This document shows, piece by piece, positions 44,756 through 53,402 of a DNA stretch of 64,000 bases. Position numbers and translations under genes: made by a program. The stretch comes from JAVBWI01 sp036677445 (GTDB lineage Bacteria > Bacillota > Clostridia > Christensenellales > CAG-138): positions 124,001 to 188,000 of the forward strand of contig JAVBWI010000027.1 in the NCBI GenBank assembly GCA_036677445.1, in the 5' to 3' direction. The stretch's first letter is position 1; each line of letters starts with the position of its first letter. A model generated the notes under the pieces. That model searched no databases, had not been told where the DNA came from, and saw nothing but the letters and a program-made list of their open reading frames with translations.

Positions 44756-45807
44756 TACTCTCCCTCTTCCTCTGCGTTTTCAGGCAGCACCGTCTTCGGG
44801 CGGAGGCCGTCCGCCACAACGGCGATCAGGCCCAGCCCGAGCGCGCTGTAATAGGTGATCAATCGCCACAGCAGCAGGGCGGGGAAACGCGCCGCGGGCG
44901 TAAACAGCTTGGCAAACACCATGTAAAAGCCGCCTTCGCTGGCGATAGAAGCGCCGGGCAGCGGAACAAAGCATACGGCGATGTACAAGAGGCCCTGCAG
45001 CAGCACCACATACAGAAAGCCGTGCGTCGAAAAGCCCAGCCCACGGTAGATAAAATACGTTACCGCCATATACGCTGCCGCTTCGCCCGCAGACACCAGC
45101 CAAATAAGGAACATACCCAGCCGCTGTTTGAGCGCGAAGCGTACCGCGCCCTGATAATCCACAATGATGCGCTTCCAGTTTTTGTGAATATTCTCGACGG
45201 TCTCGGCTTTTTTGATCAGGCGGTGGCGCGCCAGGAAATCTATAAGACTCTCTCCTGTGCGAAATATCCAGTCCGGCTTGGTAAACGCGAGCAAGGCAAC
45301 CACCAGAATGCCAAGGCACAGCAGGTAGCCGATGATGTACAGCACGATCATGGTGATGCCGCCTTCGAGCACATCTCCGGAAATGAATATAAAGCCCAGC
45401 GTGCCTAACAGCGTGAGCGTAAACTGCCAGGCCAAAAGCTTGAGCATCAGTACGGAGGTCGCCACGCCCACCCGCATGCCGCGCCTGCGCATCTGCAGCA
45501 CCTGCATGGGCTGCCCGCCGGAAGAGAACGGCGTGAGCGCGCTGTAAAAGAACCCCAGCATGGTGGTCAGTACGCTCTCCCCGAGCGGCTGGGGGGCTTC
45601 CATGTATTTGCAGGCAAGCTGATACATCAGCACATCGAAATAATAGTAAAGCAGCATACTCCCGACCGCTGCGATAAACCAGAGAGGGTCGATCTGGCGA
45701 ATGACCTCGCTGATATCTGCAACGTTCGGGTCAAGCAGCGCCATCAATGCAAGTATAACGAGCGGCAGCAGCACCAGGAGGATCTTTTTCCAAAGCCCTT
45801 TCCGCAT
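44755..45807 (-). CDS. Flippase-like membrane protein (lysylphosphatidylglycerol synthase TM region, UPF0104)
   Basis: 350 residues with about eight transmembrane helices and the family motif Thr-Pro-Phe-Ser-Ser-Gly-Gly-Gln-Pro-Met-Gln near residue 95 plus Ser-Glu-Gly-Gly-Phe-Tyr later. It matches the membrane half of MprF/AglD-type proteins without the synthase domain. These proteins are thought to flip or bind lipids. First gene of a tightly overlapping operon (1-bp and 4-bp overlaps). A GAGAGG site precedes its ATG. Confidence 0.88.
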   Translation of the reverse strand: MRKGLWKKILLVLLPLVILALMALLDPNVADISEVIRQIDPLWFIAAVGSMLLYYYFDVLMYQLACKYMEAPQPLGESVLTTMLGFFYSALTPFSSGGQPMQVLQMRRRGMRVGVATSVLMLKLLAWQFTLTLLGTLGFIFISGDVLEGGITMIVLYIIGYLLCLGILVVALLAFTKPDWIFRTGESLIDFLARHRLIKKAETVENIHKNWKRIIVDYQGAVRFALKQRLGMFLIWLVSAGEAAAYMAVTYFIYRGLGFSTHGFLYVVLLQGLLYIAVCFVPLPGASIASEGGFYMVFAKLFTPAARFPALLLWRLITYYSALGLGLIAVVADGLRPKTVLPENAEEEGE

Positions 45808-45938
45808 AGAAACCTCTCTTCTTCTGAATTATGCCTATAGTATCATGCCCACTGCATACACGCAAGCCGGATGGAGTTAGTTCCCAGTATCTTCACATTG
45901 CAGTCCGAATGGCTTTCCATTCCAGAAAAGGGGCCTTC

Positions 45939-45967
45939 TTGCGCTTGCCGTTCCCTGCGGGTATACT
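45939..45967 (+). promoter_or_regulatory. Putative rarA promoter
   Basis: TTGCGC (45939-45944), 17-bp spacer, TATACT (45962-45967), only about 18 bp before the rarA ATG, giving a very short leader. Confidence 0.5.
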
Positions 45968-45985
45968 ACAGTGGGAGGTGGCAAT

Positions 45986-47302
45986 ATGCAACAGCAGGAT
46001 CTGTTCTCCGCCGCGCGCAAAAACGCGGCGCCCCTTGCAGACCGCATGCGCCCGCGTACGCTGGATGAATTTATAGGCCAGCAGCATATCGTGGGGCCGG
46101 GGCGGCTTCTTCGCCGCGCCATCGAGATGGACCGCCTGCAAAGCAGCATATTTTTCGGCCCCCCCGGCTGCGGCAAAACGACGCTCGCCTCCGTCATCGC
46201 GAACGCCACGGGCGCGGCGTTCGAAAAGCTCAACGCCGTCACGGCGGGCGTAAAGGACGTGCGCGAGATCATCGCCCAGGCGGAGGACAGGCTGTCGCTC
46301 TACGGGAAATCCACCTACCTGCTGCTGGACGAATGCCACCGCTGGAACAAGGCGCAGTCGGACAGTATTTTGCCCGCGCTGGAAAAGGGCACGCTGCGTT
46401 TTATAGGCTCCACCACCGAAAACCCCATGATCAGCATGACGGGCGCTATCGTAAGCCGCTGCCGTGTGTTCCAATTCTATCCGCTTTCCACAAAAGATAT
46501 CGAGTCCGCGGTGCGGCAGGCGCTTTTTGACAGCGAGCGCGGGCTGGGAAAGTACCATGCGGAGCTTTCGCCCGAAGCGATGGAACACATTTGCCGCATG
46601 GCCAACGGCGATTGCAGGACTGCGTTAAACGCGCTGGAGCTTGCCGTGTTGACCACCGCGCCGGATACGGACGGCGTTATCCGCATCACGCAGGAGATCG
46701 CGGCCGAATCCGTGCAGCAAAAGGTCATCGCGCTCGACGAACAGCTGTATTACGATATGCTCAGCGCCTTTTGCAAAAGCCTGCGCGGCAGCGACGCGGA
46801 CGCCGCGCTCGCGTGGTTCGCGCGGCTCATTTACGCGGGCATGGATCCTCGCATCATCGCCCGGCGGCTCATCGCCCACGCCAGCGAGGATATCGGTATG
46901 GCCAACCCGCAGGCCATGGTGCAGGCGGTTTCCGCCGCGACGGCGCTCGAGTACATCGGCATGCCGGAAGCGCGGCTGCCGCTCACGCAGGCGATATTGT
47001 ATTTGTGCGAATCCCCCAAATCCAACGCCGTGGTTATGGCGGTGGATGCGGCCATGGCCGACGCCGCTTCTACGTTTGACGAGCCCGTTCCCGTGCATTT
47101 AAGGGATACCTCCTACAGCGGCGCGAAAACGCTGGGCGCGGGCAAGGGCTACAAATACCCGCACGACTTTCCCGGCCATTATGTGGAGCAGGACTACCTG
47201 CCCCCCTCGTTGAAAAACAAACGATATTACCAGCCAAGCGATCAGGGCAGCGAGGCGGCCATCCGTGAAAACCATAAAAAGCGGGGAAAAATAAAAGAAT
47301 AA
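45986..47302 (+). CDS. rarA: Replication-associated recombination protein RarA (MgsA)
   Basis: 438 residues from the ATG that follows GGGAGG; a GTG 15 bases upstream overlaps that site. Walker A is Gly-Pro-Pro-Gly-Cys-Gly-Lys-Thr-Thr, Walker B is Leu-Leu-Leu-Asp-Glu-Cys-His-Arg, and Gly-Ser-Thr-Thr-Glu-Asn-Pro is the sensor-1 region. The MgsA C-terminal domain (about 270-425) is complete. RarA is a clamp-loader-like AAA+ ATPase acting at stalled replication forks. Confidence 0.96.
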   Translation: MQQQDLFSAARKNAAPLADRMRPRTLDEFIGQQHIVGPGRLLRRAIEMDRLQSSIFFGPPGCGKTTLASVIANATGAAFEKLNAVTAGVKDVREIIAQAEDRLSLYGKSTYLLLDECHRWNKAQSDSILPALEKGTLRFIGSTTENPMISMTGAIVSRCRVFQFYPLSTKDIESAVRQALFDSERGLGKYHAELSPEAMEHICRMANGDCRTALNALELAVLTTAPDTDGVIRITQEIAAESVQQKVIALDEQLYYDMLSAFCKSLRGSDADAALAWFARLIYAGMDPRIIARRLIAHASEDIGMANPQAMVQAVSAATALEYIGMPEARLPLTQAILYLCESPKSNAVVMAVDAAMADAASTFDEPVPVHLRDTSYSGAKTLGAGKGYKYPHDFPGHYVEQDYLPPSLKNKRYYQPSDQGSEAAIRENHKKRGKIKE

Positions 47303-47418
47303 AAACGAGGCTGCCTCAGATGCAAAAATCCGAGACAACCTACATTCACGAAAAGTAATGGAAAATTGGCTATACGCTCATCCGATTTGGTAGTACAGCA
47401 GGTCAAACGCGCACCAAA

Positions 47419-47663
47419 GGGGGCGCGGGGGGCGAAGCAGCGCGCCCCCTGCGGCGGAGCAAGTGCGACGGAAGGCCAGTGGGCAAAGGAGTGCAAGGAA
47501 GCGGCGCTTGCCGCTTTCGATGCGCGACTATTGCGAACTGCTAAAGCCCGCCCGCTATTAAATAAAATAATCGATCGCGACGGCCCGCAGGCCTAGTGTC
47601 CGAGGCGTCTCCCGCCGAGGACGCGCCGCTGTATCGGCGATACCATAAGAATGTCAGCTGACA
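47419..47663. repeat. Composite repeat region between rarA and ribU
   Basis: Contains hairpin GGGGGCGCG/CGCGCCCCC (47419-47449), a repeat at 47453-47540 that is found inverted at 61852-61928, the GC-rich cassette 47577-47622 (also at 57873-57919 and inverted at 61983-62028), and the perfect 12-bp palindrome TGTCAGCTGACA (47652-47663). No gene fits in this 402-bp gap. Confidence 0.8.
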
Positions 47664-47704
47664 AGTCTGCATGCCGGAGACAGCCCCATTCTATGCAAAT
47701 TGTC

Positions 47705-48292
47705 TTAAGTATTGCCTTGACCGGGGCGCGGGCACGCCGCAGGCTCCGCCCGCTCCAGCCGCAGCACACGCGCCACCGCCTTGTACAGCAGGAAGGTCAA
47801 TAAGCCGTTCGCGCCCGCCTTTACGGCGTTAAAGGGCACGATGACGGGCAGCAGCATATCCACCACGACCTGCCGCGGCACGCCCATAAAGCCAACCGTG
47901 AATATGAGGTTGAGCGGTATCATCATCAGTATCATGGCCACACCGCCGCACAAGAGCGCCGTAACCGCACCCTTGCGGCAGCGCCAGCGGCGGTAAATTG
48001 TCCCCGCCACCAGCACGAACGCGCCTGTGGCGCAAAAGTGCATCAGCGCGCCGACCCAGCCGCTCACCTGGGAGACGAGGAGCCATTGCAAGAGGCTTAC
48101 CACCGCCGTCAAAAGCAGCCCCCACAGCGGCCCGTAAAGGAATGTACCGATCAATATGGGCACATCCGCCATGTCGTACTCCAGGAACGAAGCGCTGGGG
48201 AATATGGGGAAGCGAATGAAATACACCAGCAGCAGCGAAAGCGCCGCCAGCATCCCCAAGCGAACCAACCGACCTGTGTTTTCCCGTTTCAT
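47705..48292 (-). CDS. ribU: ECF transporter S component, riboflavin-type
   Basis: 195 residues from the ATG preceded by GGAGAAGGG. It has about five to six transmembrane helices and the RibU features Phe-Pro-Ser-Ala-Ser-Phe-Leu-Glu-Tyr-Asp near residue 30 and Pro-Phe-Asn-Ala-Val-Lys near 170. The S component binds riboflavin and works with the shared EcfT/EcfA1A2 energy module encoded elsewhere. The FMN riboswitch and terminator directly upstream confirm the vitamin assignment. Confidence 0.93.
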   Translation of the reverse strand: MKRENTGRLVRLGMLAALSLLLVYFIRFPIFPSASFLEYDMADVPILIGTFLYGPLWGLLLTAVVSLLQWLLVSQVSGWVGALMHFCATGAFVLVAGTIYRRWRCRKGAVTALLCGGVAMILMMIPLNLIFTVGFMGVPRQVVVDMLLPVIVPFNAVKAGANGLLTFLLYKAVARVLRLERAEPAACPRPGQGNT

Positions 48293-48329
48293 TTTTCCCT
48301 TCTCCGTTTCAAATAGCGTATGCTTCTGC

Positions 48330-48358
48330 AAAAAAACGCCCCCGGTTCGGGGGCGTTT
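48330..48358 (-). terminator. Expression-platform terminator of the FMN riboswitch
   Basis: Minus strand AAACGCCCCCG pairs with CGGGGGCGTTT, followed by seven T. It lies between the aptamer and ribU. Confidence 0.88.
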
Positions 48359-48387
48359 CAATCAAAGTGCGGCGCAAAAAAATCGTC

Positions 48388-48534
48388 GCGCTTCTCTCGT
48401 CCGGACTATACCGTCGGCGCCAAATTCGCATTGGCTCAACCCTGCAATCACTTGCCGGGCTCGCGGGCTCGTCGGTAAGGCTCTCGCCCTGCCGCATCAC
48501 CGCCGGTGGGGAATTGCACCCCGCCCCGAAGCAT
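48388..48534 (-). promoter_or_regulatory. FMN riboswitch (RFN element) controlling ribU
   Basis: Read on the minus strand, the RFN consensus blocks are clear: GGGGCGGGGTGCAATTCCCC, then ACCGGCGGTGATG, AGCCCGCGAGC, GGCGCCGACGGTATAGTCC and GAGAGAAG, with P1 closed by GCTTC/GAAGC (48528-48532 with 48390-48394). FMN binding is expected to favour the downstream terminator. Confidence 0.96.
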
Positions 48535-48612
48535 CGCACACAGTATAGCAGATTGGAACGCGGGATTCAATACCCTGCGTGTGAATAACGCGTGTAATAT
48601 GTATCCAGCAGA

Positions 48613-49197
48613 TTATTGTTCTATCAATACGGCCCTGCAGAACGCCCCTTCCGCGCCCGCAATTTTTACGGGCGGCGCAAACAGCGTGTAGCTCCCCTCC
48701 GGCACATTGCAAAGGTCAAGCTGCTCGATGATGGCGACATGGTTTTGTAACAGCGCCGTGTGCACGGGCAGCTCCTCATCCGGCCGCGCAACGCTCAGCG
48801 CGTCGGTGCCTACCGTGACGACGCCGCGGGAAACGAGGTATTCCGCCGCCGCAGGCGACAGGTACGCGTTCCCGCCACCCTTTAACAGCAGGCGCAAAGT
48901 ATCTTTGGGCAGATAGCTTTCCAAATAGGCCGCGTCCAAACGCGCGTTTTCGGGCACGGCAAGGACGGTGCAGGGGCCGATGTAATGCGTGAGCGGCATG
49001 GCGGCAATATCCGCCCCGCCCTCGTAGAAATGCAAATACGCGTCGCAGTGCGTGCCCGCGTGCAGGCTCGCGTGCAGCGTGGAAAGGTTATAGGAATCCC
49101 CCCGGGCCATGCTGCAGTTCGTTTGGAGCTCGGCCGGCGGGGTGCCGGGGTAAAGCGGCGCGGAACGAAGTTCGCGCGAGATGTCGTAGATGCGCAC
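48613..49197 (-). CDS. Cyclase-family protein (kynurenine formamidase-like)
   Basis: 194 residues from a GTG. The metal-binding motif His-Ala-Gly-Thr-His-Cys-Asp and the following His-Phe match the cyclase family (HxGTHxDxPxHF). Asp-Ile-Ser-Arg-Glu-Leu at the start and Pro-Gly-Thr-Pro-Pro are also typical. Members hydrolyse amides or lactones, with formamidase the best-known activity; no tryptophan-degradation genes are nearby, so the substrate is open. It is monocistronic and divergent from the methionine gamma-lyase gene. Confidence 0.85.
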   Translation of the reverse strand: MRIYDISRELRSAPLYPGTPPAELQTNCSMARGDSYNLSTLHASLHAGTHCDAYLHFYEGGADIAAMPLTHYIGPCTVLAVPENARLDAAYLESYLPKDTLRLLLKGGGNAYLSPAAAEYLVSRGVVTVGTDALSVARPDEELPVHTALLQNHVAIIEQLDLCNVPEGSYTLFAPPVKIAGAEGAFCRAVLIEQ

Positions 49198-49226
49198 AGG
49201 GCATACCGCCTCGCATGTTTTTCACC

Positions 49227-49235
49227 AGTATAGCA
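49227..49235 (-). promoter_or_regulatory. Extended -10 promoter candidate of the cyclase gene
   Basis: Minus strand TGC-TATACT, 30 bp before the GTG start. Confidence 0.45.
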
Positions 49236-49304
49236 TATCGGATTGTCGTATGGCGTTTTGCCGGAGTATTTCATATATAATTCGCTTTCCAACCCGCTCC
49301 GCCT

Positions 49305-49332
49305 TTGATATGGCTGCCGATTATGCTAAGAT
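49305..49332 (+). promoter_or_regulatory. Promoter candidate of the methionine gamma-lyase gene
   Basis: TTGATA (49305-49310), 16-bp spacer ending in TGC, TAAGAT (49327-49332). The leader would be about 190 nt; I found no known riboswitch in it. The rest of the 330-bp gap has nothing recognised. Confidence 0.5.
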
Positions 49333-49527
49333 ATACATGCTGTCACGCATATGCTGCGTGCGCAGTTTTACAGCGGTTTTTCAGGGACAATGGGGTCCGC
49401 ACAGATAAATATATACATAGCGTGATAAGAATGCCTGCGCCAATCAAATTTGCCGTGCCATTCGCGGCAAATATTACGCCCGGCCGGTGCCTTCAGTTGC
49501 CGGCGGGTATAAGGAGGTTTCCTATCC

Positions 49528-50727
49528 ATGTTACACGACCTGAACAAAAAAGGCTTCGCCACACGGCAGATCCACACCGGCGCAGTCGGCATTCCCGGCA
49601 TCAATCCTCTTTCCACCCCTATTTTCCAGACCAGTACGTTCATATTCGACGATGCGGCGCAGGGTGGGCGGCGCTTCAAACTCGAAGAGCCCGGCTACAT
49701 TTACACGCGTCTTGGCAACCCCAACGCGGGGCAGGTGAGCGAAAAGCTTGCTTCGCTCGAAGGCGGGGAGGCGGGGCTCACGCTGGCGTCCGGCATGGGC
49801 GCGATCACCACCGTGTTCTGGACGGTGCTGCGTGCCGGCGACCATGTGCTTGCGGATGAGACGCTTTACGGCTGCACATTCGCCTACCTCTCGCACGGCC
49901 TTACGCGCTATGGGGTAGAAGTCTCCTTCGTAGATTTCACCGACCCGCAAAATGTTACAAAGCATCTGCGCAAGAACACAAAGATCGTCTATTTCGAGAC
50001 TCCGGCCAACCCCAACATGAAGATCATCGACATAGAAGCCGTTTCCGCCGCCGCGCACGCTTACAGCAGCGATATCAAGGTGGTGGTGGATAACACCTTC
50101 TGTACGCCGTATATTCAGCGTCCGCTGGAATGGGGCGCTGATGTGGTGGTGCATTCGGGCACAAAGTACCTGAACGGGCACGGCGACGTGATCGCGGGCA
50201 TGATCGTGGGCAAAGCGGACTTTATCGGCGAATGCTGCATATTCGGGCTGAAGGATATGACCGGCGCGGTCGTCGGCCCGTTTGAAGCGTATCTGATCGC
50301 CCGCGGCCTGAAAACGCTGGATATCCGCATGGAACGGCACAGCAAAAACGCCATGGCCGTCGCGGAGTTTCTGGAGGGGCACGAAAAGGTCAAAACGGTC
50401 TACTATCCCGGCCTGAAAAGCTGCGCGGGCTATGAGACGGCCAAAAAGCAGATGCGCCTGCCCGGCGGCATGATCACATTCGAGCTGGACGCGTCCAAGG
50501 CGGAGTGCGAGACATTTATCAATTCCCTGGAGCTGTGCTCGCTTGCCGTATCGCTGGGCGATACGGAAACGCTCATACAGCATCCGGCCTCCATGACACA
50601 CAGCACCTACACGCCCGAGGAACTCAAAGAGGCGGGCATCAGCGAAGGCATGATCCGCCTTTCCGTCGGCTTGGAGGACCCGGAGGATATCATAGCCGAT
50701 ATTCAAAACGGCCTGTCAAAAATCTGA
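49528..50727 (+). CDS. megL: Methionine gamma-lyase (PLP-dependent)
   Basis: 399 residues, AAGGAGG site 11 bases before the ATG. The Cys/Met metabolism PLP family is shown by Ser-Gly-Met-Gly-Ala-Ile, Asp-Asn-Thr-Phe-Cys-Thr-Pro and the PLP lysine in Ser-Gly-Thr-Lys-Tyr-Leu-Asn-Gly-His. Leu-Tyr-Gly-Cys-Thr-Phe carries the active-site cysteine that distinguishes methionine gamma-lyase from cystathionine lyases. The enzyme splits methionine to methanethiol, ammonia and 2-oxobutyrate. It is monocistronic. Confidence 0.9.
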   Translation: MLHDLNKKGFATRQIHTGAVGIPGINPLSTPIFQTSTFIFDDAAQGGRRFKLEEPGYIYTRLGNPNAGQVSEKLASLEGGEAGLTLASGMGAITTVFWTVLRAGDHVLADETLYGCTFAYLSHGLTRYGVEVSFVDFTDPQNVTKHLRKNTKIVYFETPANPNMKIIDIEAVSAAAHAYSSDIKVVVDNTFCTPYIQRPLEWGADVVVHSGTKYLNGHGDVIAGMIVGKADFIGECCIFGLKDMTGAVVGPFEAYLIARGLKTLDIRMERHSKNAMAVAEFLEGHEKVKTVYYPGLKSCAGYETAKKQMRLPGGMITFELDASKAECETFINSLELCSLAVSLGDTETLIQHPASMTHSTYTPEELKEAGISEGMIRLSVGLEDPEDIIADIQNGLSKI

Positions 50728-50780
50728 TACTTTCTGCGGCGGGCGGCGCAAATGGCGGTGCAGCCGCCCGCAGTCGGAAT

Positions 50781-50810
50781 AAAGGCCGCATGGCAACGCG
50801 TGCGGCCTTT
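50781..50810 (+). terminator. Terminator after megL
   Basis: AAAGGCCGCA/TGCGGCCTTT (50781-50790 with 50801-50810), then TTAG. Confidence 0.75.
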
Positions 50811-50817
50811 TAGAGTG

Positions 50818-50958
50818 TCAAAAAAGTGACTGCGTCACTTTTTTGAGTTTCACAGGAACCGCCTGCATCTTCGATGCGGTCGGCGGTTCCTGCAGGGAAA
50901 GCCTTGCGATGCAAGGCTTTGCGCTCGCGCCGCACATGTCGCCGCTCGCGAATAAAGC
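50818..50958. repeat. Composite hairpin element downstream of megL
   Basis: TCAAAAAAGTGAC/GTCACTTTTTTGA (50818-50846), CAGGAACCGCC/GGCGGTTCCTG (50853-50892) enclosing GCATC/GATGC, AAAGCCTTGC/GCAAGGCTTT (50898-50920), and the loop-like CCGCACATGTCGC (50930-50942), followed by AATAAAGCC. Same plan as 57809-58018. Confidence 0.85.
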
Positions 50959-51101
50959 CTATTGCGACAGTCGTTTGTTATCCATCAAAGACTTTTTGCC
51001 ACTCTGAGGGACTGTACAATTTCGGATGCCTTTGCCTCCTGCGGCGTGTCAAGCGCCCGCTTTTTTTCGAACAGCGTGTACAACAAGCATAGAAGCAACC
51101 A

Positions 51102-51362
51102 TTACAGCAGCGTATACAGCCACAGCCCGGTCGCAACGATGCCGACAAGCGCGTTTAATATTAACAGCGCCATGGGCAGGCGGCGCTTTTTTTTTGTTTT
51201 GACCGCACGGTATTCCATGCCCGCAATCAGGAGCCCCACAAGGGCGGCAGCCGTAGCGGAAAATGCCGGATACTGCGCGTAAAACGCGCCTTCACCGAGC
51301 AGCCGGTCGTAAAGCAGGAAGCCCGCGCCCGTACTGCACAGAAACGACAGGAATAGCGCCAT
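51102..51362 (-). CDS. Small membrane protein of unknown function
   Basis: 86 residues with a strong GAAGGAGGG site. Three hydrophobic segments lie at about 2-18, 32-50 and 63-85, with a Lys/Arg-rich loop (Lys-Thr-Lys-Lys-Lys-Arg-Arg) before the last. No family recognised. In the same frame after its stop codon, 38 further codons (51101 back to the TGA at 50985) read as protein-like sequence (Phe-Glu-Lys-Lys-Arg-Ala-Leu-Asp-Thr-Pro-Gln-Glu-Ala). Confidence 0.7.
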   Translation of the reverse strand: MALFLSFLCSTGAGFLLYDRLLGEGAFYAQYPAFSATAAALVGLLIAGMEYRAVKTKKKRRLPMALLILNALVGIVATGLWLYTLL

Positions 51363-51454
51363 CGTTATAACCCTCCTTCATAACAGTACATGGATCAGCC
51401 GTATTATAGCATAGAAATTATGCAAAAAATAGCTGGAAGCGCCCGATATATGCA

Positions 51455-51463
51455 TGCTATACT
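51455..51463 (+). promoter_or_regulatory. Extended -10 promoter candidate of the NifU-like/GGGtGRT pair
   Basis: TGC-TATACT, 91 bp before the ATG at 51554; no clear -35. Confidence 0.4.
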
Positions 51464-51553
51464 ATAACATGAAGCAATAGGGCCCGGCACGGTTTGCCCG
51501 CCCTGCTGTAAGCAAGTTTTTATTATACACGATGATAAGGAGGGCTTTTCAGC

Positions 51554-52246
51554 ATGCAATACTCCCGCGAAGTGGAGGAAATGGTATGCGTCGCAAAAGG
51601 CGCAAAGCATGACCCCGCGCCCATACCCGAAGAGGGCAAATGGGTAAAGGCCAAACAGATTACCGATATCAGCGGCCTTACGCACGGCGTAGGCTGGTGC
51701 GCGCCGCAGCAGGGCGCATGTAAACTGACGCTCAACGTCAAAAACGGCGTGATCGAGGAAGCGCTTGTCGAGACGCTCGGCTGTTCCGGTATGACGCATT
51801 CGGCGGCCATGGCCTCCGAAGTGCTGCCCGGCAAGACAATACTCGAGGCGCTCAATACCGACCTCGTTTGCGACGCCATCAACACCGCCATGCGCGAGCT
51901 GTTCCTGCAGATCGCTTACGGCCGTACGCAGAGCGCTTTCTCGGAGGGCGGCCTGCCTATCGGCGCGGGCCTCGAGGATCTCGGCAAGGGCCTCAGGTCC
52001 CAGATCGGCACCATGTACGGCACAAAGTGCAAGGGCGTCCGCTACCTGGAAATGGCGGAAGGCTATGTGCTTAACATCGGCCTGGATGAGAACGGCGAGG
52101 TCATCGGCTACCGCTTCGTATCCTTGGGCAAGATGATGGACGCCATCAAGAAGGGCGTCGACCCAAAGGAAGCGTATGAAAAGAATATCGGCACCTACGG
52201 CCGTTTTGCGGACGCCGCCAAAGTGATCGATCCGCGCCACGAATAA
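51554..52246 (+). CDS. NifU-like iron-sulfur scaffold domain protein, partner of GGGtGRT protein
   Basis: 230 residues with an AAGGAGGG site. The central region (about 45-140) resembles the NifU/IscU N-terminal scaffold: Gly-Ala-Cys and Glu-Thr-Leu-Gly-Cys-Ser-Gly-Met-Thr-His-Ser-Ala, with cysteines that could bind a cluster. The C-terminal part (Thr-Lys-Cys-Lys-Gly-Val-Arg-Tyr-Leu) is extra. The next gene, 16 bp on, encodes a GGGtGRT protein; this gene pair occurs together in anaerobes. Its role beyond probable Fe-S handling is unknown. Confidence 0.8.
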   Translation: MQYSREVEEMVCVAKGAKHDPAPIPEEGKWVKAKQITDISGLTHGVGWCAPQQGACKLTLNVKNGVIEEALVETLGCSGMTHSAAMASEVLPGKTILEALNTDLVCDAINTAMRELFLQIAYGRTQSAFSEGGLPIGAGLEDLGKGLRSQIGTMYGTKCKGVRYLEMAEGYVLNIGLDENGEVIGYRFVSLGKMMDAIKKGVDPKEAYEKNIGTYGRFADAAKVIDPRHE

Positions 52247-52262
52247 GAGGGGAGGGAGTAGC

Positions 52263-53258
52263 ATGATCCAATTTGAAGGGTACGACAGAAGAATAGAAAA
52301 GATCAACCGCTCCCTCGCCGAATACGGCATCAAGGGATTGGAAGACGCGCGCGCCATCTGCGACGCCAAGGGCGTGGACGTGGAAGGTATTGTGCGCTCA
52401 ATACAGCCCATCGCGTTTGAAAACGCCGTTTGGGCTTACATTGCGGGCGCCGCCATCGCCATCAAAAAAGGCTGCAAGTGTGCCGCGGACGCCGCGGAGG
52501 CGCTGGGTGTCGGCTTGCAGGCGTTCTGCATCCCCGGTTCCGTCGCCGACCAGCGCGCCGTCGGTTTGGGCCACGGCAACCTCGCGGCCATGCTGCTGCG
52601 CGAAGAGACCAAGTGCTTCGCTTTCCTGGCAGGCCATGAAAGCTTCGCCGCGGCCGAAGGCGCCATCGGCATCGCAAAGACGGCCAACAAGGTGCGAAAA
52701 TCGCCACTGCAGGTTATACTGAACGGCCTCGGCAAGGACGCCGCCACCATCATTTCCCGCATCAACGGCTTCACGCTCGTCGAGACGGAGTATGATTATT
52801 ACACAGGCGAGCTCAAAGTGTTGTTTGAAAAGGCCTACTCCACCGGCGACCGCGCGAAGGTGCGCTGCTACGGCGCGGACGACGTGAACGAGGGCGTGGC
52901 CATTATGCGCCACGAGAGCGTGGATGTTTCCATCACCGGCAACTCCACCAACCCCACCCGCTTCCAGCATCCCGTCGCGGGCACCTACAAGAAGTGGTGC
53001 GTCGAAAACGGCAAGAAATATTTCTCCGTCGCATCCGGAGGCGGCACGGGCCGCACCCTGCATCCCGACAACATGGCGGCCGGCCCCGCTTCCTACGGCA
53101 TGACGGATACCATGGGCCGCATGCACTCTGACGCGCAGTTCGCAGGCTCCTCCTCCGTGCCCGCGCATGTGGAAATGATGGGCCTCATCGGCATGGGCAA
53201 CAACCCCATGGTGGGCGCTTCCGTCGCGGTAGCCGTCGCCATCGAACAGGCGGGTTAA
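52263..53258 (+). CDS. GGGtGRT protein
   Basis: 331 residues with a GGGAGGGAG site. The family-naming motif Ser-Gly-Gly-Gly-Thr-Gly-Arg-Thr-Leu-His-Pro-Asp-Asn is present near residue 260. Other conserved parts are Cys-Ile-Pro-Gly-Ser-Val-Ala-Asp-Gln-Arg and Gly-Leu-Ile-Gly-Met-Gly-Asn-Asn-Pro-Met-Val-Gly. The family has no assigned function. Co-transcription with a NifU-like gene suggests a role linked to iron-sulfur metabolism. Confidence 0.9.
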   Translation: MIQFEGYDRRIEKINRSLAEYGIKGLEDARAICDAKGVDVEGIVRSIQPIAFENAVWAYIAGAAIAIKKGCKCAADAAEALGVGLQAFCIPGSVADQRAVGLGHGNLAAMLLREETKCFAFLAGHESFAAAEGAIGIAKTANKVRKSPLQVILNGLGKDAATIISRINGFTLVETEYDYYTGELKVLFEKAYSTGDRAKVRCYGADDVNEGVAIMRHESVDVSITGNSTNPTRFQHPVAGTYKKWCVENGKKYFSVASGGGTGRTLHPDNMAAGPASYGMTDTMGRMHSDAQFAGSSSVPAHVEMMGLIGMGNNPMVGASVAVAVAIEQAG

Positions 53259-53264
53259 TCTGGC

Positions 53265-53398
53265 CGCTGACAACATCCTATAGACTTTGTCAGCGGGTTT
53301 TCTGAAGGTCAGATTGCCGCTATGAGCGGCATTCTCCCACAAATTCGGTGAGTGAATCGCCGAATTTGAATGGGATGTGGGGGATTGCGTCCCCCACA
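53265..53398. repeat. Hairpin chain after the GGGtGRT gene
   Basis: CCGCTGACAA/TTGTCAGCGG (53265-53297, terminator-like, then GTTTTCT), GCCGCT/AGCGGC (53317-53331), CAAATTCGG/CCGAATTTG (53341-53369) and GTGGGGGA/TCCCCCAC (53378-53398). Same order of modules as at 54252-54478. Confidence 0.85.
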
Positions 53399-53402
53399 CC
53401 CC

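Noticed and set aside
51404..52411. 335-codon open frame opposite the NifU-like gene
   Set aside because: Antisense to a gene with a strong ribosome site and conserved partner.
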